A stretch of DNA of 64,000 nt from Methylobacillus sp. MM3 (GCF_001645185.1 NZ_LXTQ01000040.1:62001-126000); one strand, 5' to 3'; positions 18,556-27,639 are shown, counted from the stretch's first letter. The notes: generated from the letters alone by a model not told the origin. Numbers and translations: made by a program.

Positions 18556-18603
18556 GTCGAATTGGCTGCTGACTGCATTCAGACCGCCGAAATTTCCGCT
18601 CGA

Positions 18604-18990
18604 TCAGGCTGACTCTGCAAATGCCTTGAGCTTCGTCAACGCCACGTCCCATTGTCTGCCGATCATCTCCAGCGTCCGTTTCGCTTCCTCGATCTGGCCG
18701 GGTTCTAGCTGCCAGAGCCGTTCCCGGCCCAGCTTCACGTCGCGCACCACGCCTGCGTCCGCCAGTACCTGCAGGTGCTTGGTTACGCCCTGCCGGCTGA
18801 TTTCGGTATTCGCCGTCAACTGCGCAATCGAGAAAGCGCCGCCGGCGCAGAGTACGGCGATCAGCTTCAGACGGGTAGGGTCGCCCAGCGCGGCAAAGAC
18901 GTTCGCAAGAGTTTCACTCGTTTGAACGATCGCGTGCAGGTCGTTTTCATTCTGATTTGCATGCATTGTGCTGTCGTTATGCCCTGACAT
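18604..18990 (-). CDS. ArsR-family winged-helix repressor
   Basis: 128 residues; winged helix-turn-helix at about residues 28-105 (ANVFAALGDPTRLKLIAVLCAGGAFSIAQL, then TEISRQGVTKHLQVLADAGVV). No metal-binding cysteine pair is seen, so it belongs to the SRPBCC-linked ArsR group rather than to the metal sensors. It overlaps the end of the upstream SRPBCC gene by 14 bp and so is translated with it. Two identical-architecture operators in front of the operon suggest autoregulation. Confidence 0.9.
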   Translation of the reverse strand: MSGHNDSTMHANQNENDLHAIVQTSETLANVFAALGDPTRLKLIAVLCAGGAFSIAQLTANTEISRQGVTKHLQVLADAGVVRDVKLGRERLWQLEPGQIEEAKRTLEMIGRQWDVALTKLKAFAESA

Positions 18991-19450
18991 GGTTTGCGAT
19001 GTTGTCGAGTTGATATGCCCAGCCGCGATCGTTCATGCGGAATGCTTCCAGGCGGCGGGCCGGGGGAATGTTGTCGAAGCCGGATTCCACCACTGTCAGC
19101 AGCGTGCCGTTGCCCGGGGCGTCTTTCAGGGTAAAGGTTACCAGCGTCGGCTGCTCCTGCGTATAGTTCGCTGCGGGGTCGATGGCGTAAGGATGCCAGC
19201 GAAACGAGAGCAGATTCTGCGGCTCGATGCGCTCGATAACCACGTCAAAATAGCAGTCATCATGCCCACACATTGCAGTGTCGATTATTCCACGTGTGCG
19301 TTGCCCGGGCGCGAAAGTCAGGCCTTTCAGGTTTGCGCCGAACCAGGTGCCGAACTCTTCGGCATCCGAGATGGCTTGCCACACGCGATCGCGGGGTGCG
19401 TTGATGACGATGCTGCGTTCGATCTGGTCGGTTTCAGAAGTAATGGTCAT
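18977..19450 (-). CDS. SRPBCC/AHSA1-type polyketide cyclase-like protein
   Basis: 157 residues with the AHSA1 (START-like) hydrophobic-pocket fold: IERSIVINAPRDRVWQAISDAEEFGTWFGANLKG at the N-terminus, then LSFRWHPYAID, and LTVVESGFDNIPPARR near the C-terminus. Proteins of this family bind small hydrophobic ligands; a specific role is not known for this subgroup. The ATG at 19450 has AGGAGCAAATC in front. It is paired with an ArsR regulator in one operon, a conserved pairing in proteobacteria. Confidence 0.9.
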   Translation of the reverse strand: MTITSETDQIERSIVINAPRDRVWQAISDAEEFGTWFGANLKGLTFAPGQRTRGIIDTAMCGHDDCYFDVVIERIEPQNLLSFRWHPYAIDPAANYTQEQPTLVTFTLKDAPGNGTLLTVVESGFDNIPPARRLEAFRMNDRGWAYQLDNIANHVRA

Positions 19451-19480
19451 GATTTGCTCCTTGCTATGGGAACTCATTTT

Positions 19481-19547
19481 GCAACCGAATGGTTGCGTGA
19501 AGGGAGTATGGAGCAAATAGCCGATTAATGCAACTTTTTGGTTGCAT
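19481..19547. promoter_or_regulatory. tandem ArsR operators, GCAAC-N6-GTTGC twice
   Basis: GCAAC-N6-GTTGC occurs at 19481-19496 and again at 19530-19545. The second extends to ATGCAAC/GTTGCAT (19528-19547). The centres are 49 bp apart. Both lie upstream of the SRPBCC-ArsR operon start at 19450. Same half-sites and same spacer length twice make a regulator-binding pair very likely, with the ArsR product as the obvious binder. Confidence 0.7.
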
Positions 19548-19686
19548 TTAATTGCGGCTTTTTATGCCCAGCTGTCGCCTTGCGGCAACAGATCGCTGTG
19601 AGACCGAGTCCGATCATCCTAATCGCATCAACTTATTGGCTGAGAATGCGGTCGCAATTTATAGAATACGCATCATGGAGATTTTC

Positions 19687-20259
19687 ATGGTTCACTACCC
19701 AGCAACAAATGAAGACTCGAACTCGGGTATTCACGTGCCGCACAGGTTGGCCAAATTGGTTTTGGCCATTGCCGCCGGCGTTGCCTTGCTCGCCCTGCCA
19801 TTTGCGGCTGCCAATGACGCTGCGGCACAAGAAGCGCCCGCGTCTCAACCTGCCAAAGCCAAGCCCAGGCTCGACCGCTCCGGCGACACGCGAGTCGGGA
19901 AAGCCTCCATCTATTCGCATAAGTTCACCAATCAGAAAATGGCGGACGGCAACAAAATGGATCCACTCGACGACAATGCCGCCAGCAAAACGCTGCCGCT
20001 CGGCACACGGGCGAAGGTGACCAACCTGGAAACCGGCCAGAGCACGGAAGTCACCATTCAGGACCGTGGACCCTATGTGCCGGGCCGCATTGTGGACCTC
20101 CCGCGCGCCAAGGCGGAGGAGATTGGCATTACCCTCAAGGAAGGCGTGGCGAAGGTGGAAGTGGCGCCTATCGAAGTGCCGATGCCGGACGGGAGCGTGA
20201 AACGGGGGGATGGGGCGGAGCAGGCAGAATTAGCCGGCGCTGGCCCGATCCGGGATTAA
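19687..20259 (+). CDS. RlpA-like lipo/septal protein with double-psi beta-barrel
   Basis: 190 residues. A membrane/signal segment (LVLAIAAGVALLALPFAAA) is followed by a proline/lysine-rich linker and the RlpA double-psi beta-barrel (GKASIYSHKFTNQKMADGNKMDPLDDNAASKTLPLGTRAKVTNLETGQST, then VTIQDRGPYVPGRIVDLPRAKAEEIG). RlpA proteins bind or cleave denuded glycan strands at the septum. The SPOR domain found in E. coli RlpA is absent, and the family's catalytic aspartate is present in QDRGPY. ATG 19687 is preceded by GGAGATTTT; an upstream in-frame ATG at 19675 is possible. No lipobox cysteine is seen. Confidence 0.85.
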   Translation: MVHYPATNEDSNSGIHVPHRLAKLVLAIAAGVALLALPFAAANDAAAQEAPASQPAKAKPRLDRSGDTRVGKASIYSHKFTNQKMADGNKMDPLDDNAASKTLPLGTRAKVTNLETGQSTEVTIQDRGPYVPGRIVDLPRAKAEEIGITLKEGVAKVEVAPIEVPMPDGSVKRGDGAEQAELAGAGPIRD

Positions 20260-20284
20260 GGTTGTGTTCTGCCGGCCAGGCTTG

Positions 20285-20749
20285 TCAGTTGAGCAGTTCG
20301 GTGATGCGTGCGGTCACGGACTGCCCTTCGACAAGCAATTCTGCTGCGGCAACGGGAAGGCGAAACCTTCTTGGGCCGGCGCTCCCGGGGTTCACGAAAA
20401 GGATACCGTTTCGTTCTTCAATGTGCGGCTTGTGCGAGTGTCCTGAAACAACGACCCGGATTCCGGCCGACGATAGATCGATGTCGAGGTCGGCAAGGTC
20501 ATGGACAACATGGATTGTGACTTCACCGACCCGAAGGGACTCCGCGCAACGTAGTTCTTCTGCCCATGGACCGCGATCGTTGTTCCCCCTGACGGCAGTG
20601 ACCGGTGCAAGCGCGTCAAGCCCGGAGAGGATTCTCGGTTCGCAGATGTCGCCGGCATGTACGATGAAATGGCTTCCGCGCAGGAACTCCATGGCTTCCG
20701 GTCGCAGTAGCCCGTGTGTATCGGAGATCAGTCCTACTCTTAGAATCAA
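20285..20749 (-). CDS. YfcE/MJ0936-type metallophosphoesterase
   Basis: 154 residues of the calcineurin-like phosphoesterase family. All metal-binding motifs are present: GLISDTHG (D-x-H), HAGDI (GD), VRGNND (GNxD), VHD (motif H) and VSGHSHKP (GHxH), followed by FVNPGSAGPRRF. Such small enzymes hydrolyse phosphodiesters or phosphatases' model substrates with Mn or Mg in the cytoplasm; the natural substrate is not established. It lies 37 bp downstream of a TonB receptor gene, same strand. Confidence 0.92.
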   Translation of the reverse strand: MILRVGLISDTHGLLRPEAMEFLRGSHFIVHAGDICEPRILSGLDALAPVTAVRGNNDRGPWAEELRCAESLRVGEVTIHVVHDLADLDIDLSSAGIRVVVSGHSHKPHIEERNGILFVNPGSAGPRRFRLPVAAAELLVEGQSVTARITELLN

Positions 20750-20786
20750 GGGTCTTCCTCAACGCGGATGGGAGACTTGGCGCGGC

Positions 20787-22751
20787 TTAAGGCTGCCAGA
20801 CCACCTTGAAAAATATCGCTTGGGGGATTTCACTACGGAACTGACGTGCGCCATATTCCGCATGCTCGGTGCCCAGCAAATTCTGGCCAATAATAGAAAG
20901 CTCAATATCCTTGCGCACACGCCAGCCAAAACGCGCATCAACGGCCGTATATTCGGGTACTTTTTCCGGGCTCGATAACTCACCTGCATGGCGCACGGAT
21001 AAATCAAATTCCTTGTCATGCGATATATTGAATGCGGAGCGTATTTGCCAGGTATGGGAAGGATCCCTGCCTGCCGCGTCGGGGGCTGCAAGATCGAAAC
21101 TACCGGGCTTGAGCTCCAGTTTTTCATTCAGGAAGGTTGCTCCGGCGCTTATGCGCCATTGCGGTAACACTTGATAAGTGCCCCACATTTCAATCCCATG
21201 GGAAGACCCTTCCATTTCATTGGCAAATACAAGAAACGGACCGCTGAAATCGATCTCCGTCGTTCTTAAATGATCATATTCATTGCGAAAAGCGGTGATC
21301 TCGAAATTGAGCTTGGAACTGATTTGCCCGCGATAGCCAAGCTGATATACGGTCGCAATCTCGGACCGAATATCAGGGCCGCCGTTGAGCAGAAATGGCG
21401 GATCTCTCGGTATGAATGCGTCGGCATCGAGTCGAGAGGGCGCTCGTACGGCGCGCGACACTGCCGTCCACAAAAGATGGTGCGGAGTGACCTTCCAGGC
21501 CAGTCTCGCATCGGGTAAAAATTCATAGCCTGTATAGTCGTTCCGCTCCAGCCTCGCACCCAGCGTGAGATTCAGATTTGTTGTCAGGGATATTTCGTCC
21601 TGGCCATATAGACTTAGCCAGCTTTGATTCACATCTTCAGGCAGGATGCCGATGCTCGGGTGGTCGCTTTTGAATTCATCCTGGCTATAGCGGTAATTGG
21701 CGCCCCAGGTCAGGGCATGCCTTCCGATGGGCTTCAGCGAGTGCTGGAATTCCACATCGAAAATATTGTTTGCGTCCCTGAAAGTAGGCGGGACTTTACG
21801 TAAAGTCCGGTCGTAATAAGCCTGAAAGCGAATCTTTGAGCCGTTATCCAGCAGATGCTGCCAGTTGGCGGTTAAATTGACCCCCGATATCGATACGGTA
21901 TCAAGCGCTAGAGTCGTGCCGGTAACTGAAAGAGACCCGGGCCGGGGTTGGCCGATATCGCCTTCGTAGACGTTACCGGTTACGCTAAGTTGATTTTCTG
22001 CATGGTCCCAATCCATGCGAAAGCCGGCCTGGTTTTTATTCCATCCGTCGGAAATGTCCGTGCCATCCTCCAGCGAACTATCCTCGCGGTGGGATGATTT
22101 TGCATACACCCGAAAATGGCCGTCGCCTCCTACGGTTACGCCATAACGGAATGCAGTATCGCTGCCGATATTGCCGCTTCTTGCCGATGCCAGGGCGCCC
22201 TGGGTATCTTTTGCGGAACGGGTGATGATATTGACCACGCCATTGACGGCGTTGGTGCCCCAAAGCGTGCTGCCGGGGCCGCTGATGACCTCGATACGCT
22301 CAACATCCTCAAGCATGACATCCTGCGCATCCCAGAATATGCCTGAAAAAAGCGGCGAATAGACGGAGCGGCCGTCGATGAGGACCAGTAGTTTATTCGG
22401 GGCACTACCGGTGCCGTTAAGGCCGCGCGCGCTGATGGCATGGCCGCTGGCACTAACTTGCGCAACCTGAAGATTCGGTGCCAGCCGCAAGGCGTCCGGC
22501 AAGGTTGCGGCGCCTGAACGGCGGATATCCTCATTGGTGATAATGAATACCGAAGCGGCGGCATCCGACAGGCTTTGCGGTTTTTTGGAAACCGAGGTGA
22601 TCTCTATATTGCCGAGCTCCTCAATGGACATGTCCGCAAATGAATCGATAGCCAGGGGATCTGCAGAGGCCGAAAAGGAGGCAAACGGAATGCACAAGCT
22701 TATCAGAAACCTGATATGGCCTTTTTGCATTCTCGGTAATTGCAAGGGCAT
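20787..22751 (-). CDS. TonB-dependent outer membrane receptor
   Basis: 654 residues. A signal peptide (IRFLISLCIPFASFSASADP) is followed by the plug domain at about residues 55-165 (SLSDAAASVFIITNEDIRRSG, ALRLAPNLQVAQ, ARGLNGTGSAPNKLLVLIDGRSVYSP, VERIEVISGPGSTLWGTNAVNGVVNIIT). The 22-strand barrel ends FFKVVWQP. The plug with a SIEELGNIEITSVSKK leader matches the vitamin B12/colicin-type receptor group found beside sensory GGDEF genes in proteobacteria. Ligand unknown. An alternative ATG at 22766 adds five residues; the ATG at 22751 has GGAATCCAC before it. A CHASE3-GGDEF gene follows upstream on the same strand. Confidence 0.9.
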   Translation of the reverse strand: MPLQLPRMQKGHIRFLISLCIPFASFSASADPLAIDSFADMSIEELGNIEITSVSKKPQSLSDAAASVFIITNEDIRRSGAATLPDALRLAPNLQVAQVSASGHAISARGLNGTGSAPNKLLVLIDGRSVYSPLFSGIFWDAQDVMLEDVERIEVISGPGSTLWGTNAVNGVVNIITRSAKDTQGALASARSGNIGSDTAFRYGVTVGGDGHFRVYAKSSHREDSSLEDGTDISDGWNKNQAGFRMDWDHAENQLSVTGNVYEGDIGQPRPGSLSVTGTTLALDTVSISGVNLTANWQHLLDNGSKIRFQAYYDRTLRKVPPTFRDANNIFDVEFQHSLKPIGRHALTWGANYRYSQDEFKSDHPSIGILPEDVNQSWLSLYGQDEISLTTNLNLTLGARLERNDYTGYEFLPDARLAWKVTPHHLLWTAVSRAVRAPSRLDADAFIPRDPPFLLNGGPDIRSEIATVYQLGYRGQISSKLNFEITAFRNEYDHLRTTEIDFSGPFLVFANEMEGSSHGIEMWGTYQVLPQWRISAGATFLNEKLELKPGSFDLAAPDAAGRDPSHTWQIRSAFNISHDKEFDLSVRHAGELSSPEKVPEYTAVDARFGWRVRKDIELSIIGQNLLGTEHAEYGARQFRSEIPQAIFFKVVWQP

Positions 22752-22914
22752 GTGGATTCCGTTCAACTAGGTGGGCGGTGGATTGCCTTCTTGGCCTGCC
22801 GAATTCAGAGCTGTCATGCTTGCAGAGGGATATTGCCATGTCAACCATTAACTTGCCGCATGTGTCGCATTTACTCCACAACACATGGCTTGGGAGACGC
22901 CTATGGAAAGTCGG

Positions 22915-24153
22915 CTATTTCACGGCATCATCCTGGGAGTAGTCCGGGATTCCCTGATCGGTCATTCGATGACCTCCCGCAGAAAAACAAGCCCGATTCT
23001 TCCCCTGATGCTTTGCCTGATACATCGCTACATCCGCAGCGGTTAATAAATCGTCGATGGATTGCCCGTTCTGGGGGTAAGAGGCGATGCCAATACTGAC
23101 ACCCAGTTTCACCTCTCCTCCAGGCAGCTTGATGGGCTGCTCCAGGGATTCGATGAGGCGATGAGCGAGCATGGATAATTGCTCCCGGTCTGCGGCATTG
23201 TGAGCTACAAGCGCAAATTCATCGCCCCCAAGCCGTGCAATCATGTCGGAATCCCTTATTGTGGACTTGAACCGATCAATGGCTGTTATCAGTGTCTGAT
23301 CGCCCGCATCATGCCCATGCTGGTCATTGATGGCCTTGAATCCATCCAGATCGAGATAAAAGATGGAAAAAGGCATGCCGGTCCGCTGCGCCAAAGCAAA
23401 GTGATTTTGAACGCACTCTTCAAATCCTCGCCGGTTTGGAATTTTGGTCAGAGAATCTATCGTAACCTGCTGTTGCAAATTATTTGCGCGCGTTTGCATT
23501 TGAGCGGCACGCTCAAATAAATAAACGATATGGCGATATCCAAAGAACAGAATCAACGAAATGGCTGCAACTGTAAAACTTGCCCCCACAATGACCTGCA
23601 TCAGATCCTGATGAATGCTGCGTTCGATGGATCGCTTTTGCTCCAGCAACTGACGATCCGCATTCGAGGCAAGCTTTCGGATTTCGAGCATGATGCCTTC
23701 CCCGGGGTCTTTGGAAAGATGGAGATGTGGCGCGTACGAGCCGGCATTGAGCTGGATCTTGAACGAGGATTCAATGGACTGAAACTTGCGATCAACCAGT
23801 GATTGCAATTGGGGCTCAAGAGATGTGAACTCCGGATAAAAGCTCGAAAGGGCGCGCATGGCGCGGAGATCGGCTATCGCTTGTTCATAAGCTCCATTAT
23901 ATGGATCCAGAAAAGATGGATGACCCGTAAGTAAATAGCCACGTTGCCCGGTTTCCGCATCAACGACGGCACGCGTAAACTTTTCTATCACCAGGCGAGC
24001 TTCGTCGACCTGTATTCGGTCCTGGTTAATCTGGATCAGGTGATAGGAAATCGCGAACAACCATATTACCGATACAAGCAATATGCTCGCAGCGAGAAGC
24101 AAGGGCCGCAGTATCTGGGTACGGTAATTGTTTTCAGGTTCAGAAGTAGCCAT
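22915..24153 (-). CDS. CHASE3-GGDEF diguanylate cyclase
   Basis: 412 residues: membrane segment 1 at about 17-37 (LLLAASILLVSVIWLFAISY), a periplasmic CHASE3 sensor domain (VVDAETGQRGYLLTGHPSFLDPYNGA), membrane segment 2 near 190-208 (ASFTVAAISLILFFGY), a short coiled linker and a GGDEF domain. The active-site loop is intact (RLGGDEFALV), and an RxxD inhibition site (RDSD) sits five residues before it, so product inhibition by c-di-GMP is expected. It makes the second messenger c-di-GMP from two GTP in response to an unknown extracytoplasmic cue. It is upstream of a TonB receptor gene. Confidence 0.93.
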   Translation of the reverse strand: MATSEPENNYRTQILRPLLLAASILLVSVIWLFAISYHLIQINQDRIQVDEARLVIEKFTRAVVDAETGQRGYLLTGHPSFLDPYNGAYEQAIADLRAMRALSSFYPEFTSLEPQLQSLVDRKFQSIESSFKIQLNAGSYAPHLHLSKDPGEGIMLEIRKLASNADRQLLEQKRSIERSIHQDLMQVIVGASFTVAAISLILFFGYRHIVYLFERAAQMQTRANNLQQQVTIDSLTKIPNRRGFEECVQNHFALAQRTGMPFSIFYLDLDGFKAINDQHGHDAGDQTLITAIDRFKSTIRDSDMIARLGGDEFALVAHNAADREQLSMLAHRLIESLEQPIKLPGGEVKLGVSIGIASYPQNGQSIDDLLTAADVAMYQAKHQGKNRACFSAGGHRMTDQGIPDYSQDDAVK

Positions 24154-24426
24154 TGAAAATAGGATAGCGATTCATATATCCACTCTCTTTTTTCATTACT
24201 ACATAACCGGATAAACCCCAGAAAGTGGTGCATTGTTGGCCGAGGCCGCAGCCTTTGTCTCCGTTCAAGGCATTCTTCTAATGGTCACGGAACGGATAAT
24301 TTTGATATGCGATAGACACTTGCAAGTACATAATTAGTTCAAAATCGCTTGCATGTGCCCCTGGAAAGCTGATGTGCGGTCAGCCTGCGTTGCGGCCGCA
24401 TCATGATGAAAAACAGGATTCTGACC

Positions 24427-24828
24427 ATGCTTGAATTCTATCCTCAGATCAAACAGGCGCATGTGATGCTGGCGCTGCTTAGCGGGACAGTTTTTTCCGT
24501 CAGAGGCATCGCTGCGCTGATGAATGGCGAATGGCAGCAGCGCCGGCCGGTAAAACTGCTCAGCTATGCCATCGACATCGCATTGCTGACAGCCGCGCTA
24601 ATCCTGCTGACCCTATTGCCGTGGACCATGTTCGGCAATGGCTGGCTGGTAATGAAACTGATTCTGCTGGTCGTCTATGTGACGCTGGGGGTTTACACGC
24701 TGCGGCTGGCCCGGAATCCCCGGTTGAGGGCCATTTGCTACGTGCTGGCCCTGCTGGTATTCGGATGGATGGTGACGATTGCCCGCGCGCATCATCCTCT
24801 TGGATTGTTTCGCGCGTTTATGTCCTGA
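24427..24828 (+). CDS. SirB2-family membrane protein
   Basis: 133 residues with four hydrophobic helices (VMLALLSGTVFSVRGIAALM, LLSYAIDIALLTAALILLTLL, LVMKLILLVVYVTLGVYTL, AICYVLALLVFGWMVTIA). The layout FYPQIKQAHVMLALLSG...RHPVKLLSYAIDIALL is that of SirB2 proteins, a small inner-membrane family of unknown role (invasion gene expression-up-regulator family). AGGATT eight bases before the ATG at 24427 supports this start; ATGs at 24403/24406 are upstream alternatives. Monocistronic. Function not established for the family. Confidence 0.82.
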   Translation: MLEFYPQIKQAHVMLALLSGTVFSVRGIAALMNGEWQQRRPVKLLSYAIDIALLTAALILLTLLPWTMFGNGWLVMKLILLVVYVTLGVYTLRLARNPRLRAICYVLALLVFGWMVTIARAHHPLGLFRAFMS

Positions 24829-24942
24829 CGCAAGGCGCTGGGTCGGAATTCCTGGTTTTCCAATGCTTGCCACGCCCTGTGGAGCTGTCTGTTCATTTTG
24901 AAGGCATAAAGGTTGACAGACGGCATCTCTGCTTGCCATCAT

Positions 24943-24960
24943 GGTAATGATTCTCATTTG
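24943..24960. promoter_or_regulatory. Fur box upstream of the FTR1 permease
   Basis: GGTAATGATTCTCATTTG matches the 19-bp Fur consensus at about 13 positions, with the TGA-N3-TCA core intact. A TTGACA-like -35 lies at 24913. The gene start is about 97 bp downstream. Iron-responsive repression of the permease is the straightforward reading. Confidence 0.75.
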
Positions 24961-25056
24961 TAAGGGTGGATGGCAAGGCTATCTCGCCCAAGACCAAACG
25001 CGAGAGTATTCGCCGGCATCGGCCATCCAGCATTCATGAATCAGGAAGGATTCGAA

Positions 25057-25824
25057 ATGCTCCAGACTTTCATCATTACACTGCGCGAAGGCATAGAGGC
25101 CTTCCTGATTGTCGCCATCATGCTTGCCTATCTGAACAAGACGGGGCGCGCCCATCTGGCGCATGCCGTCTATTGGGGGATAGGCGTGGCGTTGGTCGCT
25201 AGCGCGGGAGCAGGCCTGCTGTTTGCTGAAGCGCAGAACAAGCCATTGTGGGAAGGGCTGCTCGCTTTTGTGGCTGCGCTGCTGGTGCTCTCCCTGATTA
25301 TCTTCATGTGGCGCAAGGCTCCGCAGCTTCGCGCGGAGATTGGCAACCGGCTGGAAAACGAGGCGCGCAAGCAGGGCCCTGCCGCCGCGTGGGGAGTGTT
25401 TGCCTTTACGCTGCTGATGATTACCCGCGAAGGGATGGAAACGGCGCTGCTGCTCAACAATGTCCTTTTCAATGCCGATATGCGTGACATGGCGCTGGGC
25501 GCAATGCTAGGCGTGGCGGCCGCGGCGGTGCTCGCGTGGGGCTGGGCGCGCTATGGCAGGCGCGTCAACCTGGCGCTGCTGCTGCAGGTCACCGCGATTT
25601 TCCTGGCCTTGTTCGTGGTGCAACTCTTCGTCTACGCCTTCCATGAACTCACCGAGGCTGGCGTGCTGCCGCTCGACAACGAGTTCTGGCACATCGCCAC
25701 CGAACCATACGGTCCCGAAGGCAGTTATGGACAATGGTTGACCTATGCCATGGTGCTGCTGCCGGCAGGGTGGCTGATGGCTATGTGTCTGCGCGACAAG
25801 TGGGCAAGCCCGCGCAGGGCTTGA
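25057..25824 (+). CDS. FTR1-family high-affinity iron permease
   Basis: 255 residues, seven membrane helices predicted by eye. Both REGxE iron-channel motifs of the FTR1/EfeU family are present: TLREGIEAF near residue 10 and ITREGMETAL near 130. It transports ferrous/ferric iron across the inner membrane after oxidation. The partners EfeO and EfeB of the E. coli system are not adjacent, so it is either a stand-alone permease or uses partners elsewhere. AGGAAGGATTCGAA precedes the ATG at 25057, and a Fur box sits about 100 bp upstream. An in-frame ATG at 25036 is an alternative. Confidence 0.93.
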   Translation: MLQTFIITLREGIEAFLIVAIMLAYLNKTGRAHLAHAVYWGIGVALVASAGAGLLFAEAQNKPLWEGLLAFVAALLVLSLIIFMWRKAPQLRAEIGNRLENEARKQGPAAAWGVFAFTLLMITREGMETALLLNNVLFNADMRDMALGAMLGVAAAAVLAWGWARYGRRVNLALLLQVTAIFLALFVVQLFVYAFHELTEAGVLPLDNEFWHIATEPYGPEGSYGQWLTYAMVLLPAGWLMAMCLRDKWASPRRA

Positions 25825-25854
25825 GCGTGTGCTCGCTTAGGGTTCACGCAACTC

Positions 25855-25886
25855 AATAGTAAAGCCCGCATGCGGACTTTACTATT
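25855..25886. terminator. hairpin terminator after the FTR1 permease
   Basis: AATAGTAAAG and CTTTACTATT flank an inner CCGCATGCGG palindrome, giving a long near-perfect stem 31 bp after the permease stop. Confidence 0.7.
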
Positions 25887-25944
25887 TGCGTCACATGGTT
25901 TTACGCACAAGGGTATCGAAGTCAACGGCTGCGATTAGGTGTTG

Positions 25945-25983
25945 TTGTTCCTATTAAAACAAAATTTGTGTTAATAGGAACAA
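25945..25983. promoter_or_regulatory. inverted-repeat operator of the toxin-antitoxin operon
   Basis: TTGTTCCTATTAA (25945-25957) and its exact complement TTAATAGGAACAA (25971-25983) are separated by 13 bp. The repeat lies 51 bp before the antitoxin ATG, overlapping where the promoter must be. A perfect 13-bp dyad in front of an Xre/ParS-RES pair is the expected autoregulatory binding site of the antitoxin-toxin complex. Confidence 0.75.
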
Positions 25984-26033
25984 AGATCTAAACTTCATGT
26001 CATGAGTAATGAGATGAATTCAGGAGCATCGTC

Positions 26034-26429
26034 ATGACTGTCGCAATGGATCGTCATTCCACCCCATCTCAGGACCGTGGTGCCCTGGCCAGGATGGTGA
26101 TGACATTACTCGACCACTGGAGCCTGACGACTGAGGATCAGGCGGCCCTGCTTGGAATAGCACCAAGCAATAGAGCAGCGCTGACCCGGTATCGCAAAGG
26201 GGAACCGATCGGTACCAGTCGTGACCAATACGAACGTGTTGGGCATCTCCTCGGCATCCACAAAAATCTGCGCTTGTTGTTTCCCCAGAATCGAGAGCTG
26301 GCCTACCGCTGGATGTCGACGCGCAACAAGGCCTTTGATAATTTGAGTCCAGTTGAAGTCATTAAAGAGTGGGGGTTCGCCGGCCTGCTGATGGTACGTG
26401 CTTATCTGGATCGTGCTCGCGGCGTTTGA
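26034..26429 (+). CDS. Xre/MbcA/ParS-type antitoxin
   Basis: 131 residues. An N-terminal Xre-like helix-turn-helix ([30 protein letters not shown], about residues 34-65) is followed by the toxin-binding MbcA/ParS domain (former DUF2384): [43 protein letters not shown]. It neutralises and co-represses with the RES toxin encoded next. Its stop overlaps the toxin ATG (TGATG), the normal coupled arrangement. A perfect inverted repeat upstream is the likely operator. Confidence 0.92.
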   Translation: MTVAMDRHSTPSQDRGALARMVMTLLDHWSLTTEDQAALLGIAPSNRAALTRYRKGEPIGTSRDQYERVGHLLGIHKNLRLLFPQNRELAYRWMSTRNKAFDNLSPVEVIKEWGFAGLLMVRAYLDRARGV

Positions 26430-27142
26430 TGCTTCAGTTTTTCTCGCAACTGACCCTTGCCGATGTCCATCAGGATGTCATTCGTAACATCGTCTCGCTC
26501 AGGGAATCGCAAGATCTGTTCGATGATCTGACCGATAACCCCGAAGAGTGGGGACTGGCGCAGCAAGTCGAAGACGAGGTCAAGCCGCCTCCATACAGGT
26601 CAGTAACGCCAGTTATTCATCGTCCATTTGAAGATGCGGAGTGGTTCTCCGTTATCGCCTGGCCATTCAACAACTGGCAGAAAAGTCGCTTTTCGGATGG
26701 GTCGTTTGGCGTTTGGTATGGATCAGACAGTGTTATTACCACGGTCTACGAGTCTGCATACCATTGGTATCACGGGTTACTACGAGATGCCGGTTTTGAA
26801 ACAGAGCGCGTGGTGGGTGAGCGCAAAGTCTATTCTGTCGGCTGTCATGCCGCGATGCTGAATATGAAGGGGGCTGTTCAACACTATCCCGAGCTCCTGC
26901 ATAAAACGGATTACACCTTTGCCCAATCGATAGGCGCGAGAATCCATAGAGAAGGGCACCCGGGCCTGGTCGTACCTTCCGTGCGCCATAACCCAGGCGA
27001 AAATTATGTCGTGTTCAATCCTGCGGTTTTATCGAATCCTCGCATGAAATGTCAGCTAACGTATCGGCTGGACGGGTCGAAGATTGTGATAGAAAAGTCA
27101 CCGGGTAAAACCTGGCTGCAAATAGCCATCGAAGAATTTTAG
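26429..27142 (+). CDS. RES-domain toxin (NAD-degrading)
   Basis: 237 residues of the RES family, toxins that deplete NAD+ by phosphorolysis or hydrolysis. The family's namesake residues are visible in [25 protein letters not shown] (Arg/Glu/Ser catalytic cluster with YES), and the C-terminal part shows [22 protein letters not shown]. The region ahead of the RES domain ([25 protein letters not shown]) is longer than in minimal toxins. The ATG overlaps the antitoxin stop. Toxin of a type II toxin-antitoxin module; its biological trigger is unknown. Confidence 0.92.
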   Translation: MLQFFSQLTLADVHQDVIRNIVSLRESQDLFDDLTDNPEEWGLAQQVEDEVKPPPYRSVTPVIHRPFEDAEWFSVIAWPFNNWQKSRFSDGSFGVWYGSDSVITTVYESAYHWYHGLLRDAGFETERVVGERKVYSVGCHAAMLNMKGAVQHYPELLHKTDYTFAQSIGARIHREGHPGLVVPSVRHNPGENYVVFNPAVLSNPRMKCQLTYRLDGSKIVIEKSPGKTWLQIAIEEF

Positions 27143-27249
27143 TCCTGCCAGCACCTGAATCAGATACAGCCGATACAGAGACGCTTGTTGAGTTTTCGGA
27201 ATCCGCAATCAGAAGCAGACGAGGGGCTGCAACCCAGAAGGCCGTGTAA

Positions 27250-27639
27250 TTACTGCGGTCTGGGGCCGCACTCCGCGGTGGAGGATCGCAGCTGGTGATC
27301 GATGGCCGGCATGATCAGATTGTGGCTCGCCTGGTTTTCCATGTTCTTCCAGTAGAGGATCTTGCCCTTCCATTTGGGCCGTGCCTGGAGAACTTTTTCA
27401 TATGCTGTTTTCGCGATGCCTGCCTCTCCCGCGTGGCGGCAGAAACATTCGGGAGGGCTCCCGGCGCCGGAGTCGATGCATCGCGTCATGCGGTCGTTAA
27501 ATGCATGGATGGCGGTATCCAGTTCCTGTGCAAGCAGGATGTCGCCATATTCAGTGAGCGGCCTGGGGCGCATGAATTCCGTGGCGGATGCGGGAAGACA
27601 GGCGAGGAAAGACAACAGCACCATGGCAACCAGTCGCAT
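27250..27639 (-). CDS. exported hypothetical protein
   Basis: 129 residues with a clear signal peptide (MRLVAMVLLSFLACLPASATE). The mature part has four cysteines (CIDSGAGSPPECFCR and AECG) that could form disulfides, and a helical region AIAKTAYEKVLQARPKWKGKILYWKN. The start at 27639 puts the signal peptide at the N-terminus; an ATG at 27663 is possible. No family recognised. It stands alone and is convergent with the RES toxin gene. Confidence 0.65.
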   Translation of the reverse strand: MRLVAMVLLSFLACLPASATEFMRPRPLTEYGDILLAQELDTAIHAFNDRMTRCIDSGAGSPPECFCRHAGEAGIAKTAYEKVLQARPKWKGKILYWKNMENQASHNLIMPAIDHQLRSSTAECGPRPQ

